NCBI RefSeq assembly: GCF_032362555.1
Contig: NC_083515.1
Coordinates: 5,367,001 to 5,431,000 of the forward strand
Source of the DNA: Amyelois transitella
Lineage: Eukaryota > Arthropoda > Insecta > Lepidoptera > Pyralidae
DNA length: 64,000 nucleotides
Reading direction: 5' to 3'
The translations under genes were made by a program, and so were the position numbers. Positions within the stretch are counted from its first letter, which is position 1. Each line of letters starts with the position of its first letter. This document shows, one piece after another, positions 11,807-24,800 of this stretch. The notes under the pieces are model-generated. The model searched no databases. It saw only the letters and a list, made by a program, of their open reading frames with translations, and was not told where the DNA came from.

Positions 11807-11970
11807 TATAAATAGCAGTATTTAGTTTTCAATTAACCACACACAATTAACACCCGCGCGTGTTGCCGTAGGAGGCATGGGTGTCATTTGTCGCTCGGCT
11901 GGGCGCCGCGCGGGCGCCAGGACCGACGGCGCCTCACCCGGTCCAACTCACCCCTACACACTCGTCTGAG
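11807..11970 (+). promoter_or_regulatory. Possible dimm promoter and GC-rich leader
   Basis: TATAAATA at 11807-11814 is followed 20-30 bases on by TTCAATT, a loose fit to an arthropod initiator, and then by a GC-rich block (11853-11950). The block contains a 31-codon frame with ATG at 11877 and TGA at 11967-11969, which would be an upstream ORF if transcribed. No strong splice donor was found between it and the dimm acceptor at 12661-12662, so the leader structure is unresolved. Position and orientation suit dimm. Confidence 0.35.
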
Positions 11971-12239
11971 GAACTTATACTAGCCGAGTCTACTCTTAAT
12001 AATAGTCTTAATCATTTTCGTGCAGTCGTCGACTGAACAAGCCCACAAATGCCCCAAAAATATCAGTGAATGAAACATGTATATCTGAGGACATATGTTA
12101 GGTATCTTTATTTCATGGAAAACTGTTACTTAGTGCATTTAGTAACTATTGTTATAAACATTTGTATTTGTACTCGTATATTTATCAGTATAGGTATGTA
12201 CTTAAAGTAATAAAACAATTTTATGACCACTTGTCATCA

Positions 12240-12480
12240 TGCCCCCAGCGCAGTCCTAGGTGATGCTTTGTGATGCTAGGTGCACCTTTGACCACGGTCC
12301 TGATCCTGGAGTACCCTTTTACCTAGTTGGATTTTAAACGACCCGACTTCCGATCTTTGCCACATACAGTTGCATTGATGTGCTGGATTCCTCATATTTT
12401 CTCTTACCGTAAGAGCATCGGTTAGCAACCACAGTAATGTACATAACTCTGAATGAATCCAATCCAAGACACTAGGTTAA
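12240..12480 (-). repeat. tRNA-derived SINE copy, diverged
   Basis: In reverse orientation it holds the block seen in other copies: GCTAACCGATGCTCTTACGG, then a region with ATGAGGAATCC and GGTCAGGACCG-like text. It lies just upstream of the first dimm coding exon, and a further 'gatgttttctttcaccgtaa' piece at 12575-12596 belongs to the same family. Confidence 0.5.
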
Positions 12481-12670
12481 AGATTGCATTTGCGATGAGA
12501 CCGCCTTTTGTAGGTACTTTTCTTTGTGAAGCAATAAAGCTTACCTATTATCTTACTTATAATAACTTTTATCGTGATGTTTTCTTTCACCGTAACGTGT
12601 AACTTGTTCCATTTGAAAAAAAAATATATATATAATTAATTACTTTTTTCATTATATTCCAGGACCGATA

Positions 12671-15600
12671 ATGCCCCAATGGGCAAGTGGCGAGGGGGGC
12701 GGATCAGAGGCCGCCTCGCCAGAACAAATGGTACTCTACTACGAGGACGAAGCTGCTGAAAGTTCGGAGTATTTCGAAAAACAGCTGGATATTCCGGTCA
12801 AAATTGAGCAAGCTGGAGGTACGTCCATGAATTCAATTAATTAAAGCAGTTTTTAAGGTATATTGAGTCTCTAGAGCTGCGCCTTAAGATTTTGTTTTTC
12901 TCGGCAAGGATGGATCGTTTAATAGACCCTTTGTAGGAGTGGTTATTATAACTATTATTTAATTATTCTTCCTGTTATTTAATAAATTGTTCCCTGCGAA
13001 TACTGACCTCGCGAACACTTTAATTTTTATACAAAATTATGAACAAGTATCTTAAAAACGACTTAACCAATTTTTATCGTGGGCATCAAAACTTGAAAAT
13101 TCTATTGACAGATCCTACATATATTTAAAATTTTATCAAAATCAGCCTAATGTTTCTAAAGTTATCGCATTACAAACATACAAACTAATAATGTATTTTC
13201 TCCCTAAGTTGATTGGTAAACCTCACTCGAACCTTTAGAGTTTTATTTGAAGTAGTAGGTAATGTATCTTTGTAGTTAAATTTGTATTTGCAATAGGACT
13301 TTAAGGAAATACTGAGGGGCGAGTTTACATAGCTTTACAGAGTATGTATAAGAATTACATAATATAATTAAAATATTGTTTTAATAGCGAACTGCACGAC
13401 ACGAATCAGATAAGGGCATTACGAAAGTGGTAATGCGTTCAAATCGATTAGTCTTCGCTGCGCTCGCGCACTCTTACACAAACTTGCTTTAACTTATCAA
13501 ACGTGCAGTCCTCTCACGTCACGTAATGCCTGTGGTTGTCGAGGCTGGTTGCATAAATCCTACATAATGCACAATTGCACAAATGATGCCTTTGAAAGGT
13601 TGTAGCACGATTTCGGCAAATTAGAAACAATTAATGTACGATTATAATAATTTATAAGGCTTACCTTCATTTTAATTTTGGCATTATACACTTACACATT
13701 CCACATTTCTTACAAACATAATACATGCAATTTAATAATACGGTGTTGTGACGTGTGTACCTAACGAATATCCTTTTTTTAATATTCGTTTAAAGAGTCA
13801 AACGAATGTACAAAAAATTGTAAGTTGTTGTTGTTTTATTATATTAGATTTTTATATAAGGTTTCATACAATACCTTTTTTAATTTTGTTATAATTTTTC
13901 TGCTGTAAGTCCACTTGTATTTTTAGCTCACCTTTTTGGTGGAGAAAAGTAGGTACGAGGTGCGCCTATACTTACCACAATCCTGTATTGAATATGTCAT
14001 GTTCCGTGCACCTCAATCGTTCAGCTTCTAATGCTCTGTATTTTAAATTTTATACCTCAGATAACTATTTTGATAATCGAACATTTTTTTACTCTGATTT
14101 CGTGTTGCAATTGATTTGCAAACGAAATGGCTCGTGACGGAATCGTGGCGATGACGTTACCATCACGAAACTCTTACATCAACAATTCTACGTCTGTGAT
14201 ATGATAAGCCGCCACTTCCACCCACACGCTATTTTCCGCCTCAATTTTCTAAACTCCTACACATTATGTAGTTAGGTACGTCATAAAAACTAAACGATAT
14301 CAGATAATTGTTGTTGAGCACAGAAATCTAAGTACATAATTAGAGTTCTGTGACGTTAAGGTCCAGGAGTCCTGGTATATCAACATTACTTTATTATTAT
14401 TATTAGTATATTAAAATTATATCTCAAACATTCTATAAATAACTAAACGGCCTTTTCGGCAATACGTGTTTTCTTAGGTACCTATCTTGAGTGCCTGTAT
14501 GCTACATAACTATGGTAATTTGTCACGCCGAAGCCGATGCTGGTCGGACTTCGCTGCATGTAATTTGGAAAACAAATTGCTAATTTTAATTAATATTTTC
14601 TCTTACTTTGGTTTCGTCTCATGCTTTGCTACGCTGAGCAACTTCCTTTTCATAAAGAAATATAATTAATTTTTCTGTATTAAAATGAAGTAGCGTTAGT
14701 TTCTAGTTTTCGCACAGACATATACTAGAAATGAAGGTGTACTTCGGTTCATACATATTAGTTCTATATTAATTCACGTCAAGTTACCGCACTGTAGCAG
14801 CAGCACTTGTACCAAATATGATGATACATAATTAAGCCACTTTCATCTATCAAGAAAAGGTTAGCGATCGAAATACCCGAGATAAGTAACTCAGCGAGAT
14901 CTTGGTGAACGAATAAGTGAAAGCGGAAATAATCGATTCAATAAGTAGTTACTTAAACAAAAAATATTATAAGTAGGTGCATTAGATTATTGCGTTGTTG
15001 CGGCATTTGCTTTGAACAACACCGTACTAGTTGCAATAAGTTAATATATATGATATGTTTACGTTTATGAAGAAATTAACATAGAAAATAAGGAACAAAA
15101 ACCATATACATTTTTCAGTTATTGTTATTTTTTGAGTCAAAAGAACCTGCACTTTATTCCTCTAACGCATTCCTCTTAGGTTGCCTAGAAGAGAGATAAA
15201 TACTAATTGTACTCATCACTAAACATCGAAGCACCTAATATTAAACTATTTCTAATGCTTATCATATGTGCAATAAAGGTAATTTCATTCAAGATTCCAT
15301 TGATTTTTCAGACTTTTACGACAGTGGAAGTGGCAGCGACGAGCAAGTCGCTCAGCGGTCGAGTCGACCACGGCGGCGAGCTGCTGCTGGCTCCTCCTCC
15401 TCCGCCAGTGCCAACGGACCGGCGGCTCAAGGGCCTGGCAGGAGACGACGAAGTGGTATATCAGCTCGAGAGAGAAACCTGAGGAGGCTGGAGAGCAATG
15501 AGCGGGAGCGCATGCGCATGCATTCGCTGAACCGAGCATTTGAGGTACGTTAAAATGTCTTTAATTTGTGCAGCTCTAAGGTTAAATATTTCATTAGCTT

Positions 15601-16980
15601 ATGGATGTGGACGAACATGTACCTACTCGTGGTCAAACTAGCATATGTGTCATCAAAATAATCGTAACCTTCCAACCGTAAGTCGTGGTTTTTATAAAGT
15701 CAGTTAATTATTCTTGGCATATTTCAGCTTAGCCTATTGTCGTACAAAGTTATTCAATAACATTAATATCGTTTGGTAGACATTTAAATAAGTACCTACC
15801 TATAACCTAAAAAGGCACCAAAGATACCAAATAAGTGTTAAAATTACTTCTTACATACATATGTACCTATGCAAAAAATTATTTAATTTAAAGGTTAAAG
15901 TATATCTATGTACCTACGTGCCTCGACCATAAAATCGTGCACTTGATAAAGACATTACTTGCATTATGGCATAGACGTGCTTGAGTAACTTTTTAGGACG
16001 CGTTGATGTCGTCGCAACTCAGCAATCTTAAACAATCACTGAACCACTTTCACTTCTATTGAAACATGAAAAGTATATTAAAGACATATTGGCCTATCCT
16101 AACCCAAGTAAAGTGAAAAATTCAGGTGCTTACTATTAAACTAAATTACTTACCAGATTTTTTAAATAATTGTATGTTTTCATTTTCAGGAATTGCGTAG
16201 GGTTATACCTCACGTAAAAAAAGATAATCGAAGTCTTTCAAAAATAGAGACGCTGACTCTTGCCAAAAACTATGTAAAAGCTCTTACTAACGCCATTTGT
16301 ACTATGAGAGGCGAGGAAATTCGATATCAGTGAGTATATTTTTCTTGTCAAGAGAATTACTAGTAAAATTTAAGAAACATTTGAAGTTTATATGCACGGG
16401 TATCCCACCGCCACCCATAGCTTTACCAACCTTCCGGTTATGAGCCGAAAACTGGGGGCCCCTTATAAAAAGGGCGAATAAGAATCTGTTTTAATTAAAA
16501 CGGTATTATTATAGCGGTATAAGTAGGTACATTGTAGTTAAAGAAAACTTAATTTTAAATAAATTAATTGAACACTAGCTTTTATACGCTTGATTTAGCG
16601 GCACCTACAAAAAGCGACAAATTTAGTATCACCTACAGAATAATACAGGTTTTCCGCAAATGCATCGGTATTGTTTTCATCTTGATAAAAACTAAACCGT
16701 TGACCCTATGTCCTTCTCCAGACTATATAATTATGTATAATGATTTAAATATATATAATTATGTTTAATATATTTAAATTTCAAGAATATTGGTTCAGTA
16801 GATAACATGATGAGACAACAAACAAATAAACTTACTTTCGCATTATTTTGTTTGCTCTTTAGATTCAACGCCAGCGACGATAATGTTGAGCCTGTGTTCG
16901 TCTTGAGTCGTGACGAGCAAAACAACAACGTGCCAATGGACCGTGAGGCGGATGAGGTTCAGATGCAGGACAGCCCTTGA
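12671..16980 (+). CDS. dimm: Dimmed (MIST1/bHLHa15-type bHLH transcription factor), 212 aa
   Basis: A nuclear class A bHLH factor. The Drosophila and mammalian relatives (DIMM, MIST1) drive the regulated-secretory programme of neuroendocrine and gland cells. Coding exons are 12671-12818, 15312-15544, 16190-16329 and 16863-16980. Every intron is GT-AG and the frame is continuous. Exon 1 codes an acidic start, and exon 2 an Arg/Ser/Ala-rich linker plus the basic region ([20 protein letters not shown], about residues 107-126). Exon 3 codes helix 1's end, loop and helix 2 (ELRRVIPHV, then [17 protein letters not shown]); exon 4 codes a short acidic tail. The RLESNERER and [13 protein letters not shown] blocks are diagnostic of dimm/MIST1. 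The loop seems one residue longer than in those relatives. ATG 12671 is 8 bases into the exon and the only Met before the acidic region. Leader exons are not settled. Confidence 0.82.
13020..13195. repeat. Degenerate moth repeat tail in dimm intron 1
   Basis: The phrase pattern 'aatttttatcgtgggcatc', then 'aaaattttatcaaaatcagcc', then 'acaaacatacaaac' resembles the 3' parts of common lepidopteran Helitron/LINE repeats such as the one at 44095-44510. It is too diverged to place further. Confidence 0.3.
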
Positions 16981-18222
16981 CGGAGACGCCGTAGCCGACG
17001 GCTGGCCCGCAACCGCGCCCAACACAAGGCCTTCAACCGAGCTTGCCGTTAAATTGAAATTTACGAACACTTATTCACGGACAATGATAAGGCTTATGTC
17101 TTATTTTGTTTCTCTTTCTATTATTTTAGTTTACCTTAAAAATAGGGAGAGAGGAAAATATAACACAGATAAATAAGTATGGCTTTGTCAACGTTCGTGA
17201 ATCGACACCCTGTTCATGAGAGCGTACTTATGTTATACGTACGTACTTACAGATTATTATTAACGCGGTATATGATAAATTTTCGATAAAATGGCTTAAA
17301 GACAGTATTTAATTGGTATAGTAGGTAGTATCTAATTGGAAAATTAAAAAAAAAAACTAAAAAATGTACTTTGTAAGTAACCTATCTACTCTACACTCAG
17401 AACACAGTGCACACATATAATAATATATAAATTATGCCGTAGTCGTCATTAACGTTGTTTGCACTTGTTTTTAGAATTTTGTCTTCAATGTATAGCTATG
17501 TACTCAAAAAAGGTCCATCTTTTGTGAAGGATCTAGGGCTGTGCCGTTAAAGATTCGAGTCTTAAATAATTTATGATTAAAGTTATTTTTAATTTAGGTT
17601 TTGTAGTGCCTAACCTTTAAAGTTAACTTACCACCTACCTATCTGTTCAGGTTTGTGAATTAATTATAGACCTATCTTTATAAAATAGTAAATATGAAAA
17701 TGAATCTCAAAAGTAAATGGCAGTGTTTATTTACCTATTAAAGTTTCTATGCGATTATTTTTTATGTTACCTACCATAGACCCATATTATTTTACAGCTC
17801 GTTGACTGAGACTCATCAACGGTTTAGGTTCTGAAACCTAGTCTTGAAAAGTAAACGTATAAGATTAGAAATGTATATTACCGATACATTTACAGTATGT
17901 ATATAAAACAAATCTACAAGTATTTTCAAGGTGTAGAGCCACGATACAAATATGTAAAACTGAACCTATAGGTGGCCAAAATATATTTTAGTAGAAGAAC
18001 ATGTACTTTTAGAACTTTCAATCTCCATGTTACTTACCTATTTTCACCAATAAAGTCCTTAATTTAAATCAAATTCTATGTCTATAGTCTATGGAATACC
18101 TTTTTAGGTATACCAAATTATTTATTGGTTCTAAGACTTGAATTGTCAAACAGTGTTGAAGCCAAATCATTAATTGCTAGTAGGTATTTAAAAATATCTC
18201 TACACAAATAATAAAGAGTAAA
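16981..18222. other. dimm 3' region and spacer
   Basis: No further coding exon was recognised. An AATAAA at about 18048-18053 is a possible poly(A) signal for dimm, which would give a 3' UTR of about 1.1 kb; earlier signals cannot be excluded. Confidence 0.4.
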
Positions 18223-18390
18223 GATTTGTATTTTTGTATGCTTATTATCTACGAATAAATTGAAAAACTACTCGACTGATTTTCACGAAATTTTGCACAG
18301 TTAGAATAGACCTTCGGGAGTTGCAAAGGCTACTCTTTTCTGGAATTTCCCAAGGATGTGAAGCCCCGCGCAAAGGCTATATGTTTAATA
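18223..18390 (+). repeat. Interspersed moth repeat, Helitron/LINE-tail type
   Basis: It opens with AAGATTTGTATTTTTGT and carries CGAATAAA, 'actcgactgattttcacgaa', 'ttgcacagttagaatagacc' and 'gaagccccgcgcaaaggc'. The opening phrase recurs at 20686 and 44095, so these are copies of one family. Confidence 0.5.
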
Positions 18391-18476
18391 AGTGTATGGA
18401 ATTACTTTGTGTATTAAACATTAGGACTATCAAACATTTATGTTTACTCTTCGATCAACTATAAATAAAAAATGAC

Positions 18477-18515
18477 CCATTGACGTACTATAAATTGTTT
18501 ATAGTACGTCAATGG
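18477..18515. repeat. Perfect hairpin with 18-base arms
   Basis: CCATTGACGTACTATAAA and its exact complement are separated by TTG. Each arm holds a TGACGTAC core, close to a cAMP-response-type half site. No flanking target duplication was noticed. Confidence 0.8.
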
Positions 18516-19930
18516 ATTTACTAAGTAAATTGTAAACAACCTTTTTTGAAACTCTGAATGTAGATATCTTATATTCAGTTACTTGACTTGTAGAAATAGT
18601 AATATTACCATCAATTCAACAAAATCTTGACATGAAAATACCAATATCTACCTACCTTAAAACAGAATTTTCATGTCAACATTTGGATCGTTTGTTTCAT
18701 TTGTTGGTAATATACAACACAACGAACGATATAAATATCGTTTTTATTTTCAATGAGCGCAATTATTTATTTATAAGGATCTATAGTTACCTATTGTTAA
18801 GTAATAAGAGTTTAATGCTATATGTGTCTATTATTATTACTTATATCTTTAAATTATTAAATTTACTACAAATGTATGAAAATTATGTCAATTCAAAAAT
18901 AAATAATTCCTCGAATACAATGTACATATTTATTGAGGAAAGATGTGAGAATGTAACAATTATTAGTTATACAAGTACTTACTTCTTATCTTGGTAGGTA
19001 TAAATAGGGCGCCTAACCCTAGATTTGACTCTTCCGGGATACACAGTGGCAATTGTTTATTTAAAAAATCTTCTGCGCAGCGTCCATAGAACTTTCGTGC
19101 CGGGGACTATAAATGATACCTACCTATAGATAGTGAGTACGTGCTCATGACATGACATAATACCACATAGCTGATAGTTTGTGTGTATCTTGTGCAGCTA
19201 GATTCCTGCGATTTGTTTTATATATTAATTATATTTTTAAACTATCTTTTTGTTACCATTATTTTAAATGTAAGAAGTTCTTTTTTTGTTTGAATTGCAG
19301 TTAAAATAGTTACTTACAAAGCTAGAAATGAAATTGTGATCATGCTTGGCTTACAAAGGCAATTTTTTCATTTAGGTACTTATATAAGTAAGTAAATATA
19401 ATATAGTAATGGTGCATTGCATTTTTAGTCTCTTAAAGAGTTTATAAGTTTAAGCTTGTGAGTTTTATTTTGAGAAGTTTTATTATGTAGGATGTGATTC
19501 ATTATTATACGTTCTTGGTACCTACCTATGTAATTGAAGTTATGTTCATGAATTAAACCTGAACTATAAAACATAAAAAGATTTAGTTAATCAAATGTCT
19601 GTCTCTTTTTCTCATCTCTGCGTATTGCCGGTTTCACACTCTACAGAAGTGTTTCGGCGCCCGCTGCCTTCCAACTTTTCTCTCTCCACTAAGTCTGGTC
19701 TTTGGCGTCTTCGGAGTTTAGTCCATTAATTTCAGACATGAGTTCTTCGGCCTACTTCTCCTTACTGGGCCGTCGGAGGCGCGTCTGTCATGTACTTATA
19801 TGAAGGCTGCCGTCGATATATTTATCATATGAATTTTCATTTGGATTACTTATACCTATGTAATATTTACATGCCTGATAAAATAAGTACCTACTTATTT
19901 GATGAAATAAATATACTTACATTCAATTAT
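18516..19930. other. AT-rich spacer, no gene seen
   Basis: The longest open frame (18632-18997) is low in complexity and matches nothing I know. No repeat was identified apart from short TACCTA-type motifs. Confidence 0.5.
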
Positions 19931-19931
19931 T

Positions 19932-20190
19932 CATTCATAATGTAATCACGTGTATATTCCTTGCGGGGTAGACATAACCAGCATTCTTGAAAGACTTATA
20001 GGCTACGTTCAGCTGTTAGGTCCTAATGATAGAATTGGGATTCCAATAGTGACAGGTTGCTAGCCCTTCGCCTGAAAGAAGAATCCCAAGTTAATAATCC
20101 TATTGCTTAGTCGCCTTTTACGACATCCATGGGATAGGAGATGGAATGGTCCTATTCTTTTTTATATTAGTGCCGGGAACCACACGGCAC
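19932..20190 (-). mobile_element. SINE copy a (RTE-tailed family)
   Basis: Read on the minus strand it runs from GTGCCGTGTGGTTCCCGGCA to the CTACCCCGCAAGGAATATAC end. It contains the internal blocks GTCGTAAAAGGCGACTAA, TTGGGATTC, CCTGTCACTATTGGAATCCC and AGCTGAACG shared with the other copies. The TATG tail has decayed. Confidence 0.75.
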
Positions 20191-20685
20191 TAATAAAGAT
20201 ATAAGTATAGTAACATTTAATATATTATTAACATACCTAGCATAGTAGTAACATAGTTATAAGTACGTATTATATGCAAGTCCAAACAAAAATTTTAGTA
20301 GGTACCAGCACCCAGGTCTACGTGTGCCGGACCTTTTCGGGCGTATACATCAACAACATGAGGCACGAACAGGCTCAAACGTAACCTCGGTCGTGCCGGC
20401 CCAATTATTCTTTTCTGCGTTATGTAAGTACTTTCATACATTAGCTATTTTATGTGTGGTAAGCATACGCATTCTCTTACAGTGAGAGAAAATATCGTGA
20501 CACATTCAAGCAACGGGATGTGTTCCTAACCATGACTGAATATGGTGTAGATATTCCTTAAAAAGTAGCAAAGTTCTGACAGAAGTCTGTCGCTTCGTTT
20601 AAAAGTTTGAATTATCTGGGATACAGGTCAAAGGCGTACTACTCCTGGGGTTAGGTTTGAACCAGGACTAACTCCAGGAGAAAGA

Positions 20686-20965
20686 AGATTTGTATTTTTG
20701 TTTATATCGAATAAACTAAGAAAAAACTAGGAGTTAGGTTAGGATTTTTTGTGGCAATTTCCACGGGAGTGAAACTCCATTTAAGCTCCGCGCAAAAGCT
20801 AATCATCTATTGATAAATCTCTTACTTAATTAAAAAATAAATGCGAATGCCTGTCTGTCCGCCTACACAGCTAAACCGCTAGACCGATTCGAGTGGAATT
20901 TTGTATGCATATAGTTGTTAATAACTCGCGTTCTATGATCATTGTATTTTTTTAAATCGACCCTT
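20686..20965 (+). repeat. Interspersed moth repeat fragments
   Basis: Two pieces lie side by side. The first opens with AAGATTTGTATTTTTGTTTA and ends 'agctccgcgcaaaagctaat', as at 18223. The second has 'atgcctgtctgtccgcctac' and 'accgctagaccgattcgagt', the usual wording of lepidopteran Helitron/LINE-derived tails. Confidence 0.45.
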
Positions 20966-21831
20966 CAAATACTTTAATGGGGGTGTTAAAGCACTAAATA
21001 AAACTTGGATCTTTGTAATGAACTCGAAATCTTTAATTATTGATCTTACAAACCATCTTTTTTAACTACATAATATGACACCCAAAAATCAACATATTTT
21101 CAAATTCTATTGTCATTATGCTTTTTTATAATTTTTATACGTATCAATGAGGTTGCACTGAACAGGGGGGTAACGCAAAAAGCGACTTACACTGCGGCGG
21201 TCCTGTGTGCAAATTAGAGTGCGCGAATTTTCAATTTTTGAATTTTGAACCCTGCCTTTGGTGTGGCTACGTAGCGCCATCTGTTGATATTTTTAGTACT
21301 TTATTAGTATGTTGCCAGTATCTACATTACCCATCATCTGGAAAATTAAGTCGTAAAAATATTAATGAAATTTTCAAGGTCAGAAACTTACATATTCCAC
21401 TTTGGTTAGAATTAGATATTTTGGAATTGTTTCTTCAGATTGGAGATGTCCATGGTACCAACCTGCCAACGATCATTGTCCTTCATCGGCTTGGTGTAGA
21501 CGCAGCTTAACAAAATAAATGTTGCCATAAATTTGAATTATTTTTACCTAGTCTAGACTAAAATTCCTCGTGTGCGTGTGTAGCTAGAACATTTTATTAA
21601 TTTTCTGATTCATTTTATGTAAGAAAATATTAATCAATTGTAGATAACGTTTTGGTAACTTATTGTCAAGAGCCTGGACTTTGTTACAGCGTTAACTGAA
21701 GAAACCTATTCCACCCAAAAATTACACAGTTTGCCTAAATAGAGATCTGCGTCTATCGCAATATGGCCGTCCTGTAATGATTCGCTGGTCAATGATTATT
21801 GTTGTGATTTCATCTCTTCTGTTATAAGAAA
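20966..21831. other. Region upstream of dco, no gene seen
   Basis: This should contain the dco promoter and leader. No TATA box or splice donor is convincing. A 101-codon frame at 21205-21510 has no recognisable domain and is treated as chance. Confidence 0.4.
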
Positions 21832-24800
21832 ATGGAGCTTCGTGTTGGTAATAAATACCGACTAGGTCGTAAAATTGGATCTGGATCCTTTGGGGATATT
21901 TATCTCGGTAAGTATGATAAGGATTGATTGTAAACAAAGAAAGATGATCATAGTAGGCCAGCTGCGATTTTTTTTGTTTCGAAACAGTAATTCGACTATA
22001 ACACGAAGTTTATCCTGCAGTATATTTTCGGACACAAACTATAAATTCGTATTTTCCAAGTGGTTCTTTAAAAATGATAGAATACGAGAAAGTCATAACA
22101 TGTGATCCACTTGAACTATGATTTTCAATTCAGGAATGGTAGTAGGTATGTGAACGTTGATTCCTACCTACCGAGGTGGACTCTGGTAAGGTGATGGAGA
22201 TTGAAATTTTATTTTTGCAAAAAGGAAATAATGGTGTTATTAACTTCCAAAAGAATAATGCTAAATCATTTCATTTATTCCCAGGAACTAATATTGTCAC
22301 CAAAGAGGAGGTAGCTATCAAACTAGAATGCATAAAAACAAGGCATCCACAGTTACACATAGAGAGCAAATTTTATAAGCTCATGCAAGGAGGAGGTAAG
22401 TCAAACAAACTATTATCATGTCATCATCATAGACAATCTCATCATAATCAATATTTGTTTACAATATTAATTTTCTACTGGCTACCCACCTAGCAACAAG
22501 TTTTTGGGTGATAAGCAGACCAAAAAGTAAACCATAGCCAGGACCGCACATGACAATATGAATATTTTCTTTACATGAATATGATTGTCTAATGGAAATA
22601 CGAACTTACATACATATGGTCACGTCTATATCCCTTGCAGGGTAGACAGAGCCAAAAGTCTTGAAAAGACTGAATGGCCATGTTCAGCTATTTGGCTTAA
22701 TGATTGAATTGAGATTCAAATAGTGACAGGTTGCTAACTCATCGCCTAGAAAAAGAATCCCAAGTTTGTAAGCCTATCCCTTAGTCGCCTTTAACGACAT
22801 CCAGGGGAAGGAGATGGAGCGGTCCTATTCTTTTTTGTATTGGTGCCTGGAACCACACGGCACAGAAATATTACATTGTTAATTAACTTTATTTTATTTT
22901 CAGTTGGTATCCCTGCAATAAAATGGTGTGGCTCGGAAGGAGATTACAATGTTATGGTGATGGAGCTCCTTGGTCCATCTTTGGAAGACTTATTTAATTT
23001 CTGTTCACGCCGTTTCTCCCTCAAGACTGTGCTTATCCTTGCTGACCAGCTCATCACCCGCATACAAGATATACATTACAGGAATTTCATACATAGGCAT
23101 GTTTATGATTTGTTACCTTTATTATTACAATACATGATCTGTCTCGCAATGCAGGTCCAAGTGAAGTTAAAATATAAATTGATATTATTTACTTTGAAAG
23201 TAATTTTTGTTTCAATTGCTATGCAGAAATATTAATGTTTTTTATTCTTTATTCTTGCAGAGATATCAAACCAGATAATTTTCTTATGGGATTAGGTAAA
23301 AAAGGAAATTTAGTTTATATCATAGACTTTGGGTTAGCAAAGAAGTACAAAGACCCTCGTACGTTGCAGCATATTCCATATAGAGAAAACAAAAATTTAA
23401 CAGGTAATACTCAGTTATTTTGCATGAACCTACCATTTTTCTGATGTTTAAATGCTGTCAAATCTGAATATGTTTTTTACCAATTGAGCTTTTAAAACAT
23501 TAAAAAAATACCAACCACATTACACAATATTTACCTATCTAAAGACAGTTATTTTATAATTAAATCCCAAAGGTCTGTCGCCAAACATATTTTATGACAT
23601 TAGATGAAATTTTTTTTTTAATTACAGGCACAGCCAGATATGCTTCAATAAACACCCATTTGGGCATTGAGCAGTCTCGTCGTGATGACTTGGAGTCTCT
23701 GGGATATGTGCTGATGTACTTCAACCGGGGCAGCCTGCCATGGCAGGGTCTCAAAGCTGCCACCAAGCGCCAGAAGTATGAGAGAATATCTGAAAAGAAA
23801 CTATCAACACCTTTTGATGAACTGTGTAAAGTAAGTTAAATGGTTGAATAAATTGTAAAAAGTATATTAGTAATGATTATTTTAGACTTCCTTGTCTTTT
23901 CTGTTTATTGACAGAATTTTAGTAAGAGCAATTATTTACCTGTTGTATCTTTCGGGCTATTATTGATGAGTCGATAAGTTATCAAGATGACAGAAGTTTA
24001 CTTGGTTCCCTCCCTCTAATGGTGTGCCAACAAAACTCATTATGCCAACCAAAAGTTTCGAAAACAACATAGGTACTACATTGTAATCCAACTTATTACC
24101 CCTATGGGAATCATCTGTGATGGTATGAGTATGTATGTATAAATTACAGAACCACCCGATCGAGTTCCAGCTGTACCTCAAGTACTGCCGACGACTTCGC
24201 TTCGAGGAGAGGCCCGACTATAGCCACCTACGACAGTTGTTTCGCACACTCTTCCATCGACAAGGCTTTACATATGACTACATGTTTGACTGGAATATGC
24301 TTAAATTCGGTAGGTTCCTTGTTTTGTTTTTGTTGTAAAAGATCTTTAAGCTTTTGAGACATGCTTTATATTGCTGTGTTGTAGACTTCAATATGGCATT
24401 AGTTCAAAACCTGTAATGATACTTTGTAAGTATTTAAATATGCATATCAATTGGTTGTACAGGCCCTTGTATAACAACAACTAAATTACGGTCAATCGGG
24501 GGTCTGATCTTCCCTACTACACCCTCATGCAAAAAAAATAAAGCTATATATAATGCGAAACTCCAAAATATAAGCGACATCAGTGATTATCCTCTAAAAA
24601 TGTAAATTTAGAAAGATTCGTTTTTGTTCATTTACAGGGGGACCACGAGGCAACTACCAAGCAGGTGGAAATGACCGCACGATTAGACGTCACGAGCAGA
24701 ACCAAGAGCAGGAAACCAGTAAGTTAAATTTATTATGAAACAGTTTTGTCACCCATTTTCTATTTGCAACACATTTTTTTTTTAATTTACCATTTTGTTT

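Noticed and set aside
18632-18997. 121-codon plus frame
   Set aside because: Almost entirely Ile, Asn, Tyr, Leu and Ser from AT-rich codons; typical of chance ORFs here.
21205-21510. 101-codon frame just upstream of dco
   Set aside because: No recognisable domain, AT-driven composition and no conserved motif; more likely leader or spacer.
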